Part shown: piece by piece, positions 7,319 to 14,695 of the stretch
Position numbering within the stretch: position 1 is the stretch's first letter
Layout: each line of letters begins with the position of its first letter
Assembly (NCBI GenBank): GCA_964534355.1
Contig: CAZHNZ010000067.1
Location: 1 to 22,185 of the forward strand
Direction: 5' to 3'
Origin: CAXXIC01 sp964534355
Lineage (GTDB): Bacteria > Bacteroidota > Bacteroidia > Bacteroidales > UBA7332
Length of the DNA stretch: 22,185 bases
Notes under the pieces: model-generated
Told to the model about the DNA's origin: nothing
Seen by the model: only the letters and a program-made list of their open reading frames with translations
The model's database searches: none
Made by a program: the position numbers and the translations under genes

Positions 7319-7411
7319 AATTTATTTTTGTACATATAATTTTATTTTAGAATTGTTATTTAGTTTCATTTTTTTTATCCTTCTGCTTGTGAAAGTAGAA
7401 GGATTTTTTTA
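7319..7411 (+). ncRNA. Candidate small RNA between tape measure and tail-tip gene
   Basis: A plus-facing -7 box (7306-7313) and a strong plus-facing terminator (7377-7410) bracket about 90 bases with no usable ORF; the only ATG gives seven codons. The predicted RNA is U-rich and ends in a 12-bp stem. All neighbouring genes are on the other strand, so the terminator has no other gene to serve. The RNA would be antisense to the 5' leader of the tail-tip gene. The exact start is estimated from the -7 box. Confidence 0.4.
7377..7410 (+). terminator. Plus-facing terminator with GUGA tetraloop
   Basis: ATCCTTCTGCTT (7377-7388) pairs with AAGTAGAAGGAT (7393-7404) over 12 positions with one G-T pair, closed by a GTGA (GNRA-type) loop and followed by TTTTTT. 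On the minus strand the stem is followed by A-rich sequence, so it does not terminate the tape-measure transcript. Confidence 0.8.
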
Positions 7412-10396
7412 TACAGAATAACGCCTGTTTATCATTGTTCGTCTTGCATTTTGTTGCGAAACAATGCCCCAAAGTCCGCGACTATCCAACACTATGTTAG
7501 GTGCTTTCATTTTCTCGCCCATTTTATCGTAATCAAAAGAAAAACCTCCACCGTTTTTAGCATTCATTGCAAGTTCGTAATCGGAAACGCTTTTGTAAAT
7601 TCGGGTGCCAGCTTCAAAATTACTGATTGTCGGCTTTTCTGCAAGCATTACATCCCCTTTTGGTGTTACTGCAACTTCGGGTCGTGCTTCTCCCCATAGT
7701 GCCAACCCTGCCCCCGTTGTTCCCCCTTTTTCGTATGCGGGTATTTTTGTATTCAAAATTGATGCAAGTTGTATAGCCCCCATTGTGGCTGCCGTGCCTG
7801 CTGCAATTAACCCAAGTGGAATAAAAGGCTTCGTTTGAGTTGCGCTGATTATTGCAAGTGCTGTGCCTGCTATCGCTTGAGATATATTATTAGCTCGCTC
7901 CCATTTAGCCTGTTTTACTTTTTCGGCTTGAATTTTATCCTGAATGACCTTTTCTGCTGCTGCTTTCTTTTCGTTTAGCTCGTTTTGCTTTGCTGCCCGA
8001 TTTTCGTCTGACATTATCGCATTATCCAAATTTTCCTGTTGTTTTTCAAAAACTTCGTTTGATTTTTCTAACTCCGATTCAAGATCTGAAATACGTTGTT
8101 CACTTTGTTGCGTTTGGTAATCGGCAATAGCTCCAAAAATTTCAGTTGTTGCAGAAATTAAGGCTTTCGCCACCTCTACACGTTTTGCTTTTGCGTCCTC
8201 GTCCGCTTTTACTCTATCTTCATTTGCTTTTATAGTTGCATCGGTTACGGCATTTTCGTTTGCAATTTTTAAAGCTGTCAGTTTGTTTGATAACTCGGAT
8301 TTTTTGTCGTCCGAAAGTCCGCTAATTTCTAACTGTTTTTCGAGTGCTGCAATAGTCTGATTGTTCGTTTCAAGAAGTGCATTAAGTTGAATTTCCGAAA
8401 GTTCTTTTTCGTATTTTTCCTTGTCAATCTTTCCGTTTGCATACCTTTTTTTCAGTTGCTTTTCCTGCTCTGAATAACCATTCGTCAATAGCTCCGATTG
8501 TTTTTTCAACTCCTTTTCAAACACTGCAATTTTTTCATCGGCTGTTTTGGCTTCCAAATCCAGCTCTAAAAATTTATATTTTTTCTGAATTTCGGCTTTG
8601 TCGCCACCTGCCAAAATTTCGGCTTCCATGCGTTTTTTAAGAAGTTCTTTTTCAAACGTCAAAGTGTCATTTCCTGCCTTTTTCATGTTATCGAGTATCA
8701 ACTCGTCTGATTTGATTTGCTCTTGCAAGTTTTTTGACTTCCATTCGTTTTTAATTTTATCAACTTCATTTTCTTGAGCATTTGTTAAGTTTTTCAATAA
8801 CTCTTTTGTTAGCTCCCCATTTCGCCTTAAATCTGAAATTTGTCTGTTAAATGTTTCATTACTTATTGCAAGCGATTTTTCTTCACTGTCTTTCATTAAT
8901 GCTAATTTGCTATCTGTTAATCGTCTTTGAGCTGCAATGATTTTATCGTTAAATTCTTTTTGCGCTTTTGCAGCATCTTCTTTAGCTTTTAATGCTTCTT
9001 CATCCTCTTGTTTATTAAATGTAGCCGATTGAGTTCTCATTCTGCGGACTGCCTTATAATAATCTGTCTGAACATTGTACATCTTAGCTTGTGCATCCGC
9101 TAATTGTTGTTTTTCATCACCGTTCAATTCTTTTTTAGAACGTAATTGTTTAACTAAATTATTGTACTCTCGAATTGACAAAGATAATTTTTCATCACTG
9201 ATTTTCTTTTCCAATTTGATAGCATCTTTCAAAGCCTGATTTCTTTCTGCTCTACTATATTTGTCTTTTTCGGTTACTTTATCACGCAATTTTGCAATTT
9301 CTAAATTGTCTTTAGCCTCGCTTACAAGCAACTCCCGATTTGCTTTTGATATTGCTTGCCGTTCTTTTTCTACTTTTGCAGCGTCCTGAACTGATTTACT
9401 GTATTTATCATTGCCTGAAATAAGCGCATATATTGCCGTTGTAAACTTTGAAACAGCTAAAAAACTATCTAAAAACACTTGAAGTATTGCAACAGTTGCA
9501 TTTTTTGCCACTGTCATAGCTGCATTTAGCGGTGCCATTGCTTCCTTTAGCGTGTTTGTCGCTTTTGAACTGCTCGAAATACTATCTTTTACGGCATTGA
9601 ATAACCCAATTAATATGGAAATTATTGCAAGAATAGGATTTTTTGAAAGTACTTTTAAACTTTCATCTGACAAACCAACTCCTTTTTGAAAAATTTCAAA
9701 TCCACTTTTTGAACCTGAAAAGAACCCCATTAAATCGGCTGCATTACCTTTTACATTTGATTGAGTTTTCATTAATTTTTCAAATGTTCCCATCAAAGGT
9801 TTAAAACTTTCAGAATAATTACCAACATTTCTTTGATAATTACCCATTGCAGCGTCAGTATCTTTCAATGTTTTTTGAGTTTCATTGATTTTTTTAAGCA
9901 TTTCTTTTCCAGTCGCTCCGTTTCTTTCGGCTTCGCTTAGGTCTTTATATGCTTTTATTGACTTTGTTAAGTCTTTTTGTAACTCATTATAAGAACCAGT
10001 CAATCCCTTAGTAGCTGCGGTTGCTTCAATTTCAGCTATTGCAGCTTCTTTATTGGCTTTTGTAGCTGCCTGCATTTCCAGACGTGCCTTAGCTATCTCG
10101 ATTGCGGCTGCTTTTTCGGTCGTTGTTAGTTGCTCTGTTTTCTCTTTTAGTTTTTGGACTTCTGCTTCCCACCGCTTCATCTCCTCACTACCTTTAACAA
10201 CTGTATCGTTCAAAGATTTGGCATTTTTTGACAAATCATCAAACCCCTTTGCTTTTCTTGTTGCTGCGGTCAAATTATCTATTGTTCCAGTAAAAACCTC
10301 AATGTTGGTTTTAACTTTATTTAATTCTGAAAGTATGGTTGCAACTTCCTTACTGATTTTTTCAGCGTCAAAAATTCTATCTATTAATTCGCTCAT
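7409..10396 (-). CDS. Tail tape measure protein
   Basis: At 995 residues this is the longest gene here; it sets tail length and fills the tail tube before DNA ejection. Residues 1-200 and about 335-830 are charged coiled coil (AKARLEMQAATKANKEAAIA; LEKSNEVFEKQQENLDNAIM). Hydrophobic helices lie at 254-269 and 301-327, and an Ala/Ile/Gly-rich one at about 835-881. The C-terminal part has AYEKGGTTGAGLALWGEARPE, a Gly-rich motif seen at the end of many tape measure proteins. At roughly 1.5 angstrom per residue the tail would be about 150 nm long (inference). The ATG overlaps the stop of the gene before as ATGA. Confidence 0.9.
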   Translation of the reverse strand: MSELIDRIFDAEKISKEVATILSELNKVKTNIEVFTGTIDNLTAATRKAKGFDDLSKNAKSLNDTVVKGSEEMKRWEAEVQKLKEKTEQLTTTEKAAAIEIAKARLEMQAATKANKEAAIAEIEATAATKGLTGSYNELQKDLTKSIKAYKDLSEAERNGATGKEMLKKINETQKTLKDTDAAMGNYQRNVGNYSESFKPLMGTFEKLMKTQSNVKGNAADLMGFFSGSKSGFEIFQKGVGLSDESLKVLSKNPILAIISILIGLFNAVKDSISSSSKATNTLKEAMAPLNAAMTVAKNATVAILQVFLDSFLAVSKFTTAIYALISGNDKYSKSVQDAAKVEKERQAISKANRELLVSEAKDNLEIAKLRDKVTEKDKYSRAERNQALKDAIKLEKKISDEKLSLSIREYNNLVKQLRSKKELNGDEKQQLADAQAKMYNVQTDYYKAVRRMRTQSATFNKQEDEEALKAKEDAAKAQKEFNDKIIAAQRRLTDSKLALMKDSEEKSLAISNETFNRQISDLRRNGELTKELLKNLTNAQENEVDKIKNEWKSKNLQEQIKSDELILDNMKKAGNDTLTFEKELLKKRMEAEILAGGDKAEIQKKYKFLELDLEAKTADEKIAVFEKELKKQSELLTNGYSEQEKQLKKRYANGKIDKEKYEKELSEIQLNALLETNNQTIAALEKQLEISGLSDDKKSELSNKLTALKIANENAVTDATIKANEDRVKADEDAKAKRVEVAKALISATTEIFGAIADYQTQQSEQRISDLESELEKSNEVFEKQQENLDNAIMSDENRAAKQNELNEKKAAAEKVIQDKIQAEKVKQAKWERANNISQAIAGTALAIISATQTKPFIPLGLIAAGTAATMGAIQLASILNTKIPAYEKGGTTGAGLALWGEARPEVAVTPKGDVMLAEKPTISNFEAGTRIYKSVSDYELAMNAKNGGGFSFDYDKMGEKMKAPNIVLDSRGLWGIVSQQNARRTMINRRYSV

Positions 10397-10773
10397 TTGA
10401 TTGTATTGTTTATTATGTTAATAAATGATTTTCTAATATCATTTAATGTGCTTTGCGCTAAAGTTTTTGCATGAGGTGCAATCGTATCATTGTAAGGAAA
10501 AGAACCAAACACGGCATCCGCACCATCGCCATTGCTTGTAAATTCAATGTCGCTTTTATCTCTGAATCTTAAATTTTCGTGAAATTGTCCGCTTTCTTCC
10601 CAATCAGTAAACGGTTTAACGCTCGAAATTTTATTCCCTGCAAAAGTTAATCCCTCTGCATTTGCCACAATTGAATCAGAAATTATAACCGCTTCATTTT
10701 CTTGCACTGATTGTATTGCAGTTGCTTTAACATCAATTTTTTGCAAGCCACGTATAAATTCAAAAGTATTCAT
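10393..10773 (-). CDS. Pre-tape-measure protein, unknown role
   Basis: A 126-residue protein between the probable tail chaperone and the tape measure, overlapping each by four bases (ATGA). It has no membrane segment, signal or catalytic motif that I recognise. The middle part, FTDWEESGQFHENLRFRDKS and then SNGDGADAVF, resembles a small beta barrel with a helical C-terminus (AKTLAQSTLNDIRKSFINII). In siphoviruses this slot often holds the second tail-assembly chaperone, made by frameshift, but here the gene has its own ATG and I found no slippery heptamer before the preceding stop. A minor tail or completion protein is equally possible. Confidence 0.5.
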   Translation of the reverse strand: MNTFEFIRGLQKIDVKATAIQSVQENEAVIISDSIVANAEGLTFAGNKISSVKPFTDWEESGQFHENLRFRDKSDIEFTSNGDGADAVFGSFPYNDTIAPHAKTLAQSTLNDIRKSFINIINNTIK

Positions 10774-11240
10774 TTTCGTTTTTGTTTTGAATTTTGTTCG
10801 TCAATCTGTTTCTTTTGTTGGTCGTAATAGTTTAACATTTGTTTTGTCGCTTCTGCAAAATATAAAAGGTCGTTATTTTTGTCTATTGCAAAACCGATGT
10901 ATTTTTCGACCGCCAAAATCCATGCTAAAAAACTTTGATAAGGATTTCCTTTTTCTTTTTTGACCGCTTTTTTCTCGATTTGTTCCTGCAATTCCCTAAT
11001 TTTTTTTTCGTAAATTGCAATGTAAGTATTTTCAAAACTAAAGACTGCTTTCGCTAACTTGCACCTGAATATAAGCAAATCTTTATTAAGCATGAATAAA
11101 GCCAAATCAAAGCCGTTCCCGATACTTCCTAACACTTTGTTAAGCTCACTATCCACAGCTTCCAAAAACTCCACCTCTAAGCCTAATTTAAGCCTATTAG
11201 CGTAATCATTAATCGTTATTTCTTCAAGTTTTATTTCCAT
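10770..11240 (-). CDS. Probable tail assembly chaperone
   Basis: A 156-residue, mostly helical, charged protein with a lysine-rich C-terminus (QIDEQNSKQKRK). It sits two genes before the tape measure, the usual place of the gpG-type chaperone that coats the tape measure protein during tail assembly. The sequence itself shows no firm family signature, so the call rests on position, size and helical content. A terminator (11254-11284) ends the upstream transcript, and a -7 box (11245-11252) stops only four bases before the ATG, so this gene may start a new, almost leaderless mRNA for the tape measure region. Confidence 0.5.
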   Translation of the reverse strand: MEIKLEEITINDYANRLKLGLEVEFLEAVDSELNKVLGSIGNGFDLALFMLNKDLLIFRCKLAKAVFSFENTYIAIYEKKIRELQEQIEKKAVKKEKGNPYQSFLAWILAVEKYIGFAIDKNNDLLYFAEATKQMLNYYDQQKKQIDEQNSKQKRK

Positions 11241-11244
11241 GTTG

Positions 11245-11252
11245 CAAAGATA
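11245..11252 (-). promoter_or_regulatory. -7 promoter box directly before the chaperone start
   Basis: The minus strand reads TATCTTTG, a full match to TAnnTTTG, four bases before the ATG at 11240. No TTTG lies 19-20 bases upstream, where the terminator stem is. If used, transcription would begin at or beside the start codon. Confidence 0.4.
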
Positions 11253-11253
11253 T

Positions 11254-11284
11254 AAAAAAAAGGGTAATTTTTAGTTACCCTTTT
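11254..11284 (-). terminator. Terminator after the SGNH hydrolase gene
   Basis: On the minus strand AAAAGGGTAA (11284-11275), a seven-base loop, TTACCCTTTT (11267-11258), then further T to 11254. The stem is perfect over 10 bp. It follows the stop of the SGNH gene by six bases and splits the tail genes into two transcripts. Confidence 0.8.
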
Positions 11285-11289
11285 GATTG

Positions 11290-12192
11290 TTAGTTGTTGT
11301 ATTGAAGTTCTATAATTTTTTGATAAATCCGATTTGCTACGGCTTCATAACCTTTCGCATTCCAGTGAACAGTATCATACAGCAATTGAGTTGGACAATG
11401 TCCAGCTGCCATATCTATTAAGTCCTGCGCTGTTGGTGTTAATCCCAAATCGCTTAACGCTGTTGTGCTTAGATATTCTCTAATGTTTATGAAGTTATCA
11501 CCAAATTGGATACTCAACAATGTTTCAATTCCACTTAAATAAGACACATCGCCAACATGGAATCCAATCACTATTGGATATTTAGCTTGTGAGTATTCAG
11601 TTATTGCAATATATTGGTTTAACAAATCAGTTGGATTTGACCATCCTCCATTTGTTCCTACTAAGAAAATAGAGAAATCTAAATTTTTAAAGTGAGTAGA
11701 ACCATAAGTATTAACTATTGAATTTGCATCTAAAGTAACGGCATCTCCATTGGCTACCCTTTCTAAAGTGTATTCGCCATCTTCATCTACATTATTGATA
11801 CCAGTCCATTTTAGTATTAGCTCAACATTGTTGATTATTACATTGTTTATCTTAGATTTTCCAGTAGTTTGCCAACCCTCTTGTAACAATGGTTTAACAT
11901 TATAAGTTCCATCGCCCCAAGTTGATAATAAACCGCTATCTGCTAAATTACCAATAACAACCGCTGTTGTGTCTGTTGGAATTTCAACCTCATTTTTTAA
12001 CCGCATTGGAATACTACCCTGCCTTGCAGCAATTGTTAGTGAATCCTCACCGCCTACCCCGCAATTAGTTATAGTAGTTCCGTCAGTTAATTTATTTGAT
12101 AAATAGTACTCGTAGCTAAATGTTTCATCATTTAACAGTCCTGCCGTTAGGCTGTCCCCCCAGCAGGCTAATTGCCAAAAGGGACTTCCCAA
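11290..12192 (-). CDS. SGNH/GDSL hydrolase domain, probably virion-associated and possibly made by -1 frameshifting
   Basis: Counted from a TTG at 12192 this frame has 300 residues. It shows the SGNH esterase blocks: WGDSLTAG with nucleophile Ser14 (block I), NCGVGGEDS with Gly45 (block II), LVGTNGGW with Asn181 (block III) and DTVHWNAKG with Asp273 and His276 (block V). Such enzymes remove acetyl or acyl groups from sugars or lipids; in a phage tail this could trim capsule or O-antigen (inference). The frame has no ATG before the catalytic serine; the first internal Met is residue 63. It therefore needs either the TTG, which has GGAGG (12200-12204) seven bases upstream, or a -1 shift from the 212-residue frame at 12177-12183. 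The fusion would have 505 residues. Confidence 0.85.
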   Translation of the reverse strand: MGSPFWQLACWGDSLTAGLLNDETFSYEYYLSNKLTDGTTITNCGVGGEDSLTIAARQGSIPMRLKNEVEIPTDTTAVVIGNLADSGLLSTWGDGTYNVKPLLQEGWQTTGKSKINNVIINNVELILKWTGINNVDEDGEYTLERVANGDAVTLDANSIVNTYGSTHFKNLDFSIFLVGTNGGWSNPTDLLNQYIAITEYSQAKYPIVIGFHVGDVSYLSGIETLLSIQFGDNFINIREYLSTTALSDLGLTPTAQDLIDMAAGHCPTQLLYDTVHWNAKGYEAVANRIYQKIIELQYNN

Positions 12193-12204
12193 CCTAACGC
12201 CTCC
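12140..12204 (-). other. Candidate programmed -1 frameshift site
   Basis: On the minus strand the heptamer CCCTTTT (12183-12177) is phased as C_CCT_TTT in the 212-residue frame, and the TAG stop lies nine bases before the window's possible stem begins (12170-12168). A -1 slip turns the end of that protein (...EVPF) directly into WQLACWGDSL of the hydrolase. Possible helpers are the stem CCTGC/GCAGG (12167-12163 with 12144-12140) nine bases after the heptamer, a 7-bp inverted repeat CGTTAGG/CCTAACG (12199-12193 with 12151-12145) around the site, and GGAGG at 12204-12200. None has been tested. Confidence 0.55.
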
Positions 12205-12806
12205 ACCGCTGAAATTTTAGCTAAAGATGGTATGTTCGCATTTGCTGAAATATCAATAGAATGGAATCCAGTAACTTCACCATTTGCAATTATAATATCA
12301 AATATCGAATCGCTATCCGCTGTTGAGAATAAATTTTGACCGCCAATCGAAAGTAAGGCAATGTTGTTTACGTTGAATACCATTGCACCGTAAAATTTAC
12401 TTGAATAAAGACTAAACATTACAGTATTGTTTGGTACATATAATTTAACTGCACCTGCAACTCCATCATAATCAAAATCTATCTTACCAGCCACAGCCGT
12501 ATGAATATCTCCATTTGGCATTAACGCATAAGCTAATTTATCAGAATCGACCTCGATATAAACATTTTGAGTTGATACCTCACCGCTATTTATGAATAAT
12601 CCTGTAACCTCTTCATATTGTATTGTGCTAACTATTGGAATATAGTATTTTACTTTACCAGCACTTCCACTCCATGTAGTATCAATTACTCCAGATGTTG
12701 TTGCAATAATTGAGCCATCTGGACATTCAATATATCCAATTTTATTACTATCAACAATTAATTTTAAAACGCCTCCAGTGTCTATATTACCACTGAAAAC
12801 GTTCAT
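12168..12806 (-). CDS. Repeat-containing tail protein, frame-0 partner of the SGNH hydrolase
   Basis: A 212-residue protein with a tandem duplication: residues 14-58 and 82-126 align without gaps, with 18 of 45 identical, around VDSxK, PxG, GxID, GxAGxVKxYxP. Each copy looks like a small beta domain. The C-terminal 70 residues differ. The start ATG shares one base with the stop of the tail tube gene (TAATG), so it is probably translated with it. Its place between tail tube and tape measure genes suggests a tail-decorating or tube-attached protein. I do not recognise the family. If the frameshift at its end works, most copies would end here at residue 212 and a fraction would carry the hydrolase. 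Confidence 0.65.
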   Translation of the reverse strand: MNVFSGNIDTGGVLKLIVDSNKIGYIECPDGSIIATTSGVIDTTWSGSAGKVKYYIPIVSTIQYEEVTGLFINSGEVSTQNVYIEVDSDKLAYALMPNGDIHTAVAGKIDFDYDGVAGAVKLYVPNNTVMFSLYSSKFYGAMVFNVNNIALLSIGGQNLFSTADSDSIFDIIIANGEVTGFHSIDISANANIPSLAKISAVEALGWEVPFGN

Positions 12807-13672
12807 TACTCCCCCAAGTTTACCACTGCCTCCTTCATATATGCTTCAATTCCTGAAATAGAAACATTTATTTTAGAACCAGTAAGTGAATAACCAGTAC
12901 CTGTCAAAGTGATTGCCAATTCGCCAGTTGTTGAGTTATAAGTTGCAGCCGATGCGGTTGTTGTGTATTGATGTGGAATAGCTGACACCTCGCCAGTTAA
13001 AATCGCACCTGCAAAAGCTTTGCCAGTTGATTTGTCTTTGATAAACATTTTGAACACTTTTGAAGTAGCTGTATCTGAACTAACAGTACCCAAGTATCCA
13101 CCAACTAAAGTTTTGCTATTAATCAATTCAGTTTCAACATCTGCAATGATAACATCAACTTCTTTTACTAAATAACGTGCTGTTATTGCAACAGTTTTAT
13201 CGGTTGCGTTGTCGCCTTGAAACGCCGATGTAACTTTGTTTGAGAAGTTAATAAGCATAGGTTTAACTTTACCTACTAAATTTGATTTTTCTGCAAATAC
13301 ATTGCCTATGTCGTCAATCAAAATCATCGGGATAGTACCAGCTTTTACCAAATCGCCTAACACCTCATTGTTTGAAAGTGTGTTTTCAAATGTCAAAGTA
13401 TCTGCCAATACTTCGGGTTTAATCAATTTCATTTCGGATGTACCTACTCTGTCCACGCTAACCTCTGCAACTGGTGCCCCTGCTATTGTGTGCCAACCTT
13501 TGATTACCCCTTTAATTGTTCCATTTGAAATCGCTGTATTGATTGCATCGGCTGTCAAATCAGAAATGTTAATTTCTGTTTGGTCTGCATAAGCCAACAA
13601 AATTTTTCCATAACCCACGTCAATACCGCATCTGCTACCAGCATATTCTAAAAAATTACCACAATTTGCCAT
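12806..13672 (-). CDS. Major tail tube protein
   Basis: A 288-residue beta-rich protein with abundant Thr, Val and Ala, and short strands separated by Gly/Asp turns. Its size and place fit the tube subunit of a long-tailed phage: it follows the connector and tail-terminator genes and precedes the tape measure block. The N-terminal CGNFLEYAGSRCGIDVGYGK has two cysteines (3rd-13th position region). The last 75 residues (SAATYNSTTGELAITLTGTG and on) look like an added Ig-like or carbohydrate-binding beta domain, as some tail tube proteins carry; this is a judgement by eye. An alternative is a sheath, but no contractile-tail genes are present. No signal peptide. Confidence 0.7.
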   Translation of the reverse strand: MANCGNFLEYAGSRCGIDVGYGKILLAYADQTEINISDLTADAINTAISNGTIKGVIKGWHTIAGAPVAEVSVDRVGTSEMKLIKPEVLADTLTFENTLSNNEVLGDLVKAGTIPMILIDDIGNVFAEKSNLVGKVKPMLINFSNKVTSAFQGDNATDKTVAITARYLVKEVDVIIADVETELINSKTLVGGYLGTVSSDTATSKVFKMFIKDKSTGKAFAGAILTGEVSAIPHQYTTTASAATYNSTTGELAITLTGTGYSLTGSKINVSISGIEAYMKEAVVNLGE

Positions 13673-13712
13673 AATATTTATTTGTTTTTAAGTTTTTAAT
13701 TAATTTGTTTGT

Positions 13713-14159
13713 TTAATTGCAATGACATTTAAACCAGCCATCACGGTATCGCACTGTTAATTGTGCATTTAAAATGTGAATGCTACCCTGCGCAAAGTCT
13801 TTTCGTTCGTTTCGCTCCCCTTTTTCGTTCGCCCAAAATGGGATAATTGTAAAGATATGATTCGGAATGAGTAGCATTTTGCCCAAGTTTTTTAATAATT
13901 CTGTTTTATAATCGTCAATAATTAATGCCAATCGTTTGAGTACAACTTCTTCCGAAATATCCTCTCGCGTTGCAATGAAAGGAAAAGCTAAATTTAGATT
14001 TGCTTCTTTAAGTAAATCGTTTTTTTCGCTCACTTTTACAGGTGTCAAAAAATACCAATGTTGCAAACCTTTGAGCCGTAAATCTGTATTGATAGTTGTT
14101 GCGAAATTCTTAACAGTTCCGCACTTCATACCAATTTGCAATAAATAGTTTTCTATCAT
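13713..14159 (-). CDS. Probable tail terminator or tail-completion protein
   Basis: A 148-residue alpha/beta protein without recognisable catalytic motifs. It overlaps the preceding connector gene by four bases (ATGA) and lies just before the tail tube gene, the standard place for the protein that caps the head end of the tail. The central part (LPFIATREDISEEVV-like region, then KRLALIIDDYKTELLKNLGK) and the late beta strand NAQLTVRYRDGWFKC fit the small alpha/beta fold of such proteins, but the family call is by position more than by sequence. Confidence 0.5.
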   Translation of the reverse strand: MIENYLLQIGMKCGTVKNFATTINTDLRLKGLQHWYFLTPVKVSEKNDLLKEANLNLAFPFIATREDISEEVVLKRLALIIDDYKTELLKNLGKMLLIPNHIFTIIPFWANEKGERNERKDFAQGSIHILNAQLTVRYRDGWFKCHCN

Positions 14160-14512
14160 ATCATTGTAATTTTTGAAGTGTAGATTTCGTTTGCCGTTTC
14201 GCCATTTGCAAGTAATAAAGCATTAAGTTTTGTAACTCCATAGTTCCAAGCTTTTACTTGTCTTACTTCGGTTGCCACACTGAACTCCGCTGTTTTACTT
14301 TGTTCGCCCGATGCTGCGGTTATTTCACTTTTCCTATTTTCGCAAAATTTATAAAAAACAAAATACGGCAAAATGTTTTCCAAATCTTCAACTTCCCCAG
14401 TATACTCAATATCACCTTCAAGAAAAGACGAAATAGCATTCAACTCACTGTTATAGCTATCATCAATCCCTAAAATTTGCAATGGGTAATTTTCAAATGT
14501 TGTGTAATCCAT
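14156..14512 (-). CDS. Head-tail connector/adaptor protein
   Basis: A 118-residue protein. It begins with short beta turns and a YFVFYKFCENRKSEITAASG helix, followed by SVATEVRQVKAWNYGVTKLN, an arrangement reminiscent of the DUF6712-like and gp6/gp15-like head adaptors of Bacteroidota phages. Such proteins form a ring under the portal after DNA packaging. Neighbours agree: the capsid and a 54-residue small head protein lie upstream and a probable tail terminator downstream, with an ATGA overlap. Family recognition is tentative. Confidence 0.5.
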   Translation of the reverse strand: MDYTTFENYPLQILGIDDSYNSELNAISSFLEGDIEYTGEVEDLENILPYFVFYKFCENRKSEITAASGEQSKTAEFSVATEVRQVKAWNYGVTKLNALLLANGETANEIYTSKITMI

Positions 14513-14529
14513 AATGCCGTATTTGCTAA

Positions 14530-14694
14530 TTATTTTTTAACTTTTACTTTTGTAGGTTTTTCTTCGACTACTTCTACCACTTCCAAACTTTTTGCAATGC
14601 CTTTTTTGATTAGATTGTTAGAGTACTCTCTATCAATATCAAGTATTTGACCAACTTGCAAAAGTTTGAACGGTTTTATAATTTCGATTTTCAT
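14530..14694 (-). CDS. Small head-module protein, 54 residues
   Basis: This short ORF has an ATG at 14692-14694 and a TAA at 14530-14532. The opening KIEIIKPFKLLQVGQILDID followed by NLIKKGIAKSLEVVE matches a pattern common in tiny proteins beside phage head-tail connectors: a 'v.vlkpf...G.i..v.' strand pair, then 'a..Li.kGlae.ve'. The tail is lysine- and valine-rich. It starts one base after the stop of the secreted protein gene and ends 17 bases before the connector start. No biochemical function is known to me. Confidence 0.65.
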   Translation of the reverse strand: MKIEIIKPFKLLQVGQILDIDREYSNNLIKKGIAKSLEVVEVVEEKPTKVKVKK

Positions 14695-14695
14695 A

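Noticed and set aside
7074..7350. Two overlapping plus-strand frames that run into the candidate small RNA region
   Set aside because: Almost all their length is antisense to the tail-tip gene and they begin upstream of the only plus-strand promoter box.
7362..7410. Terminator of the tape measure gene on the minus strand
   Set aside because: On that strand the stem is followed by ATAAAAAAAATG, not a T run, so it cannot act as a rho-independent terminator in that direction.
10770..10800. Possible frameshift between the chaperone and the next gene
   Set aside because: The A-rich end of the chaperone frame (codons CAA AAA CGA AAA TGA) has no X_XXY_YYZ heptamer in phase, and the next gene has its own ATG in an ATGA overlap.
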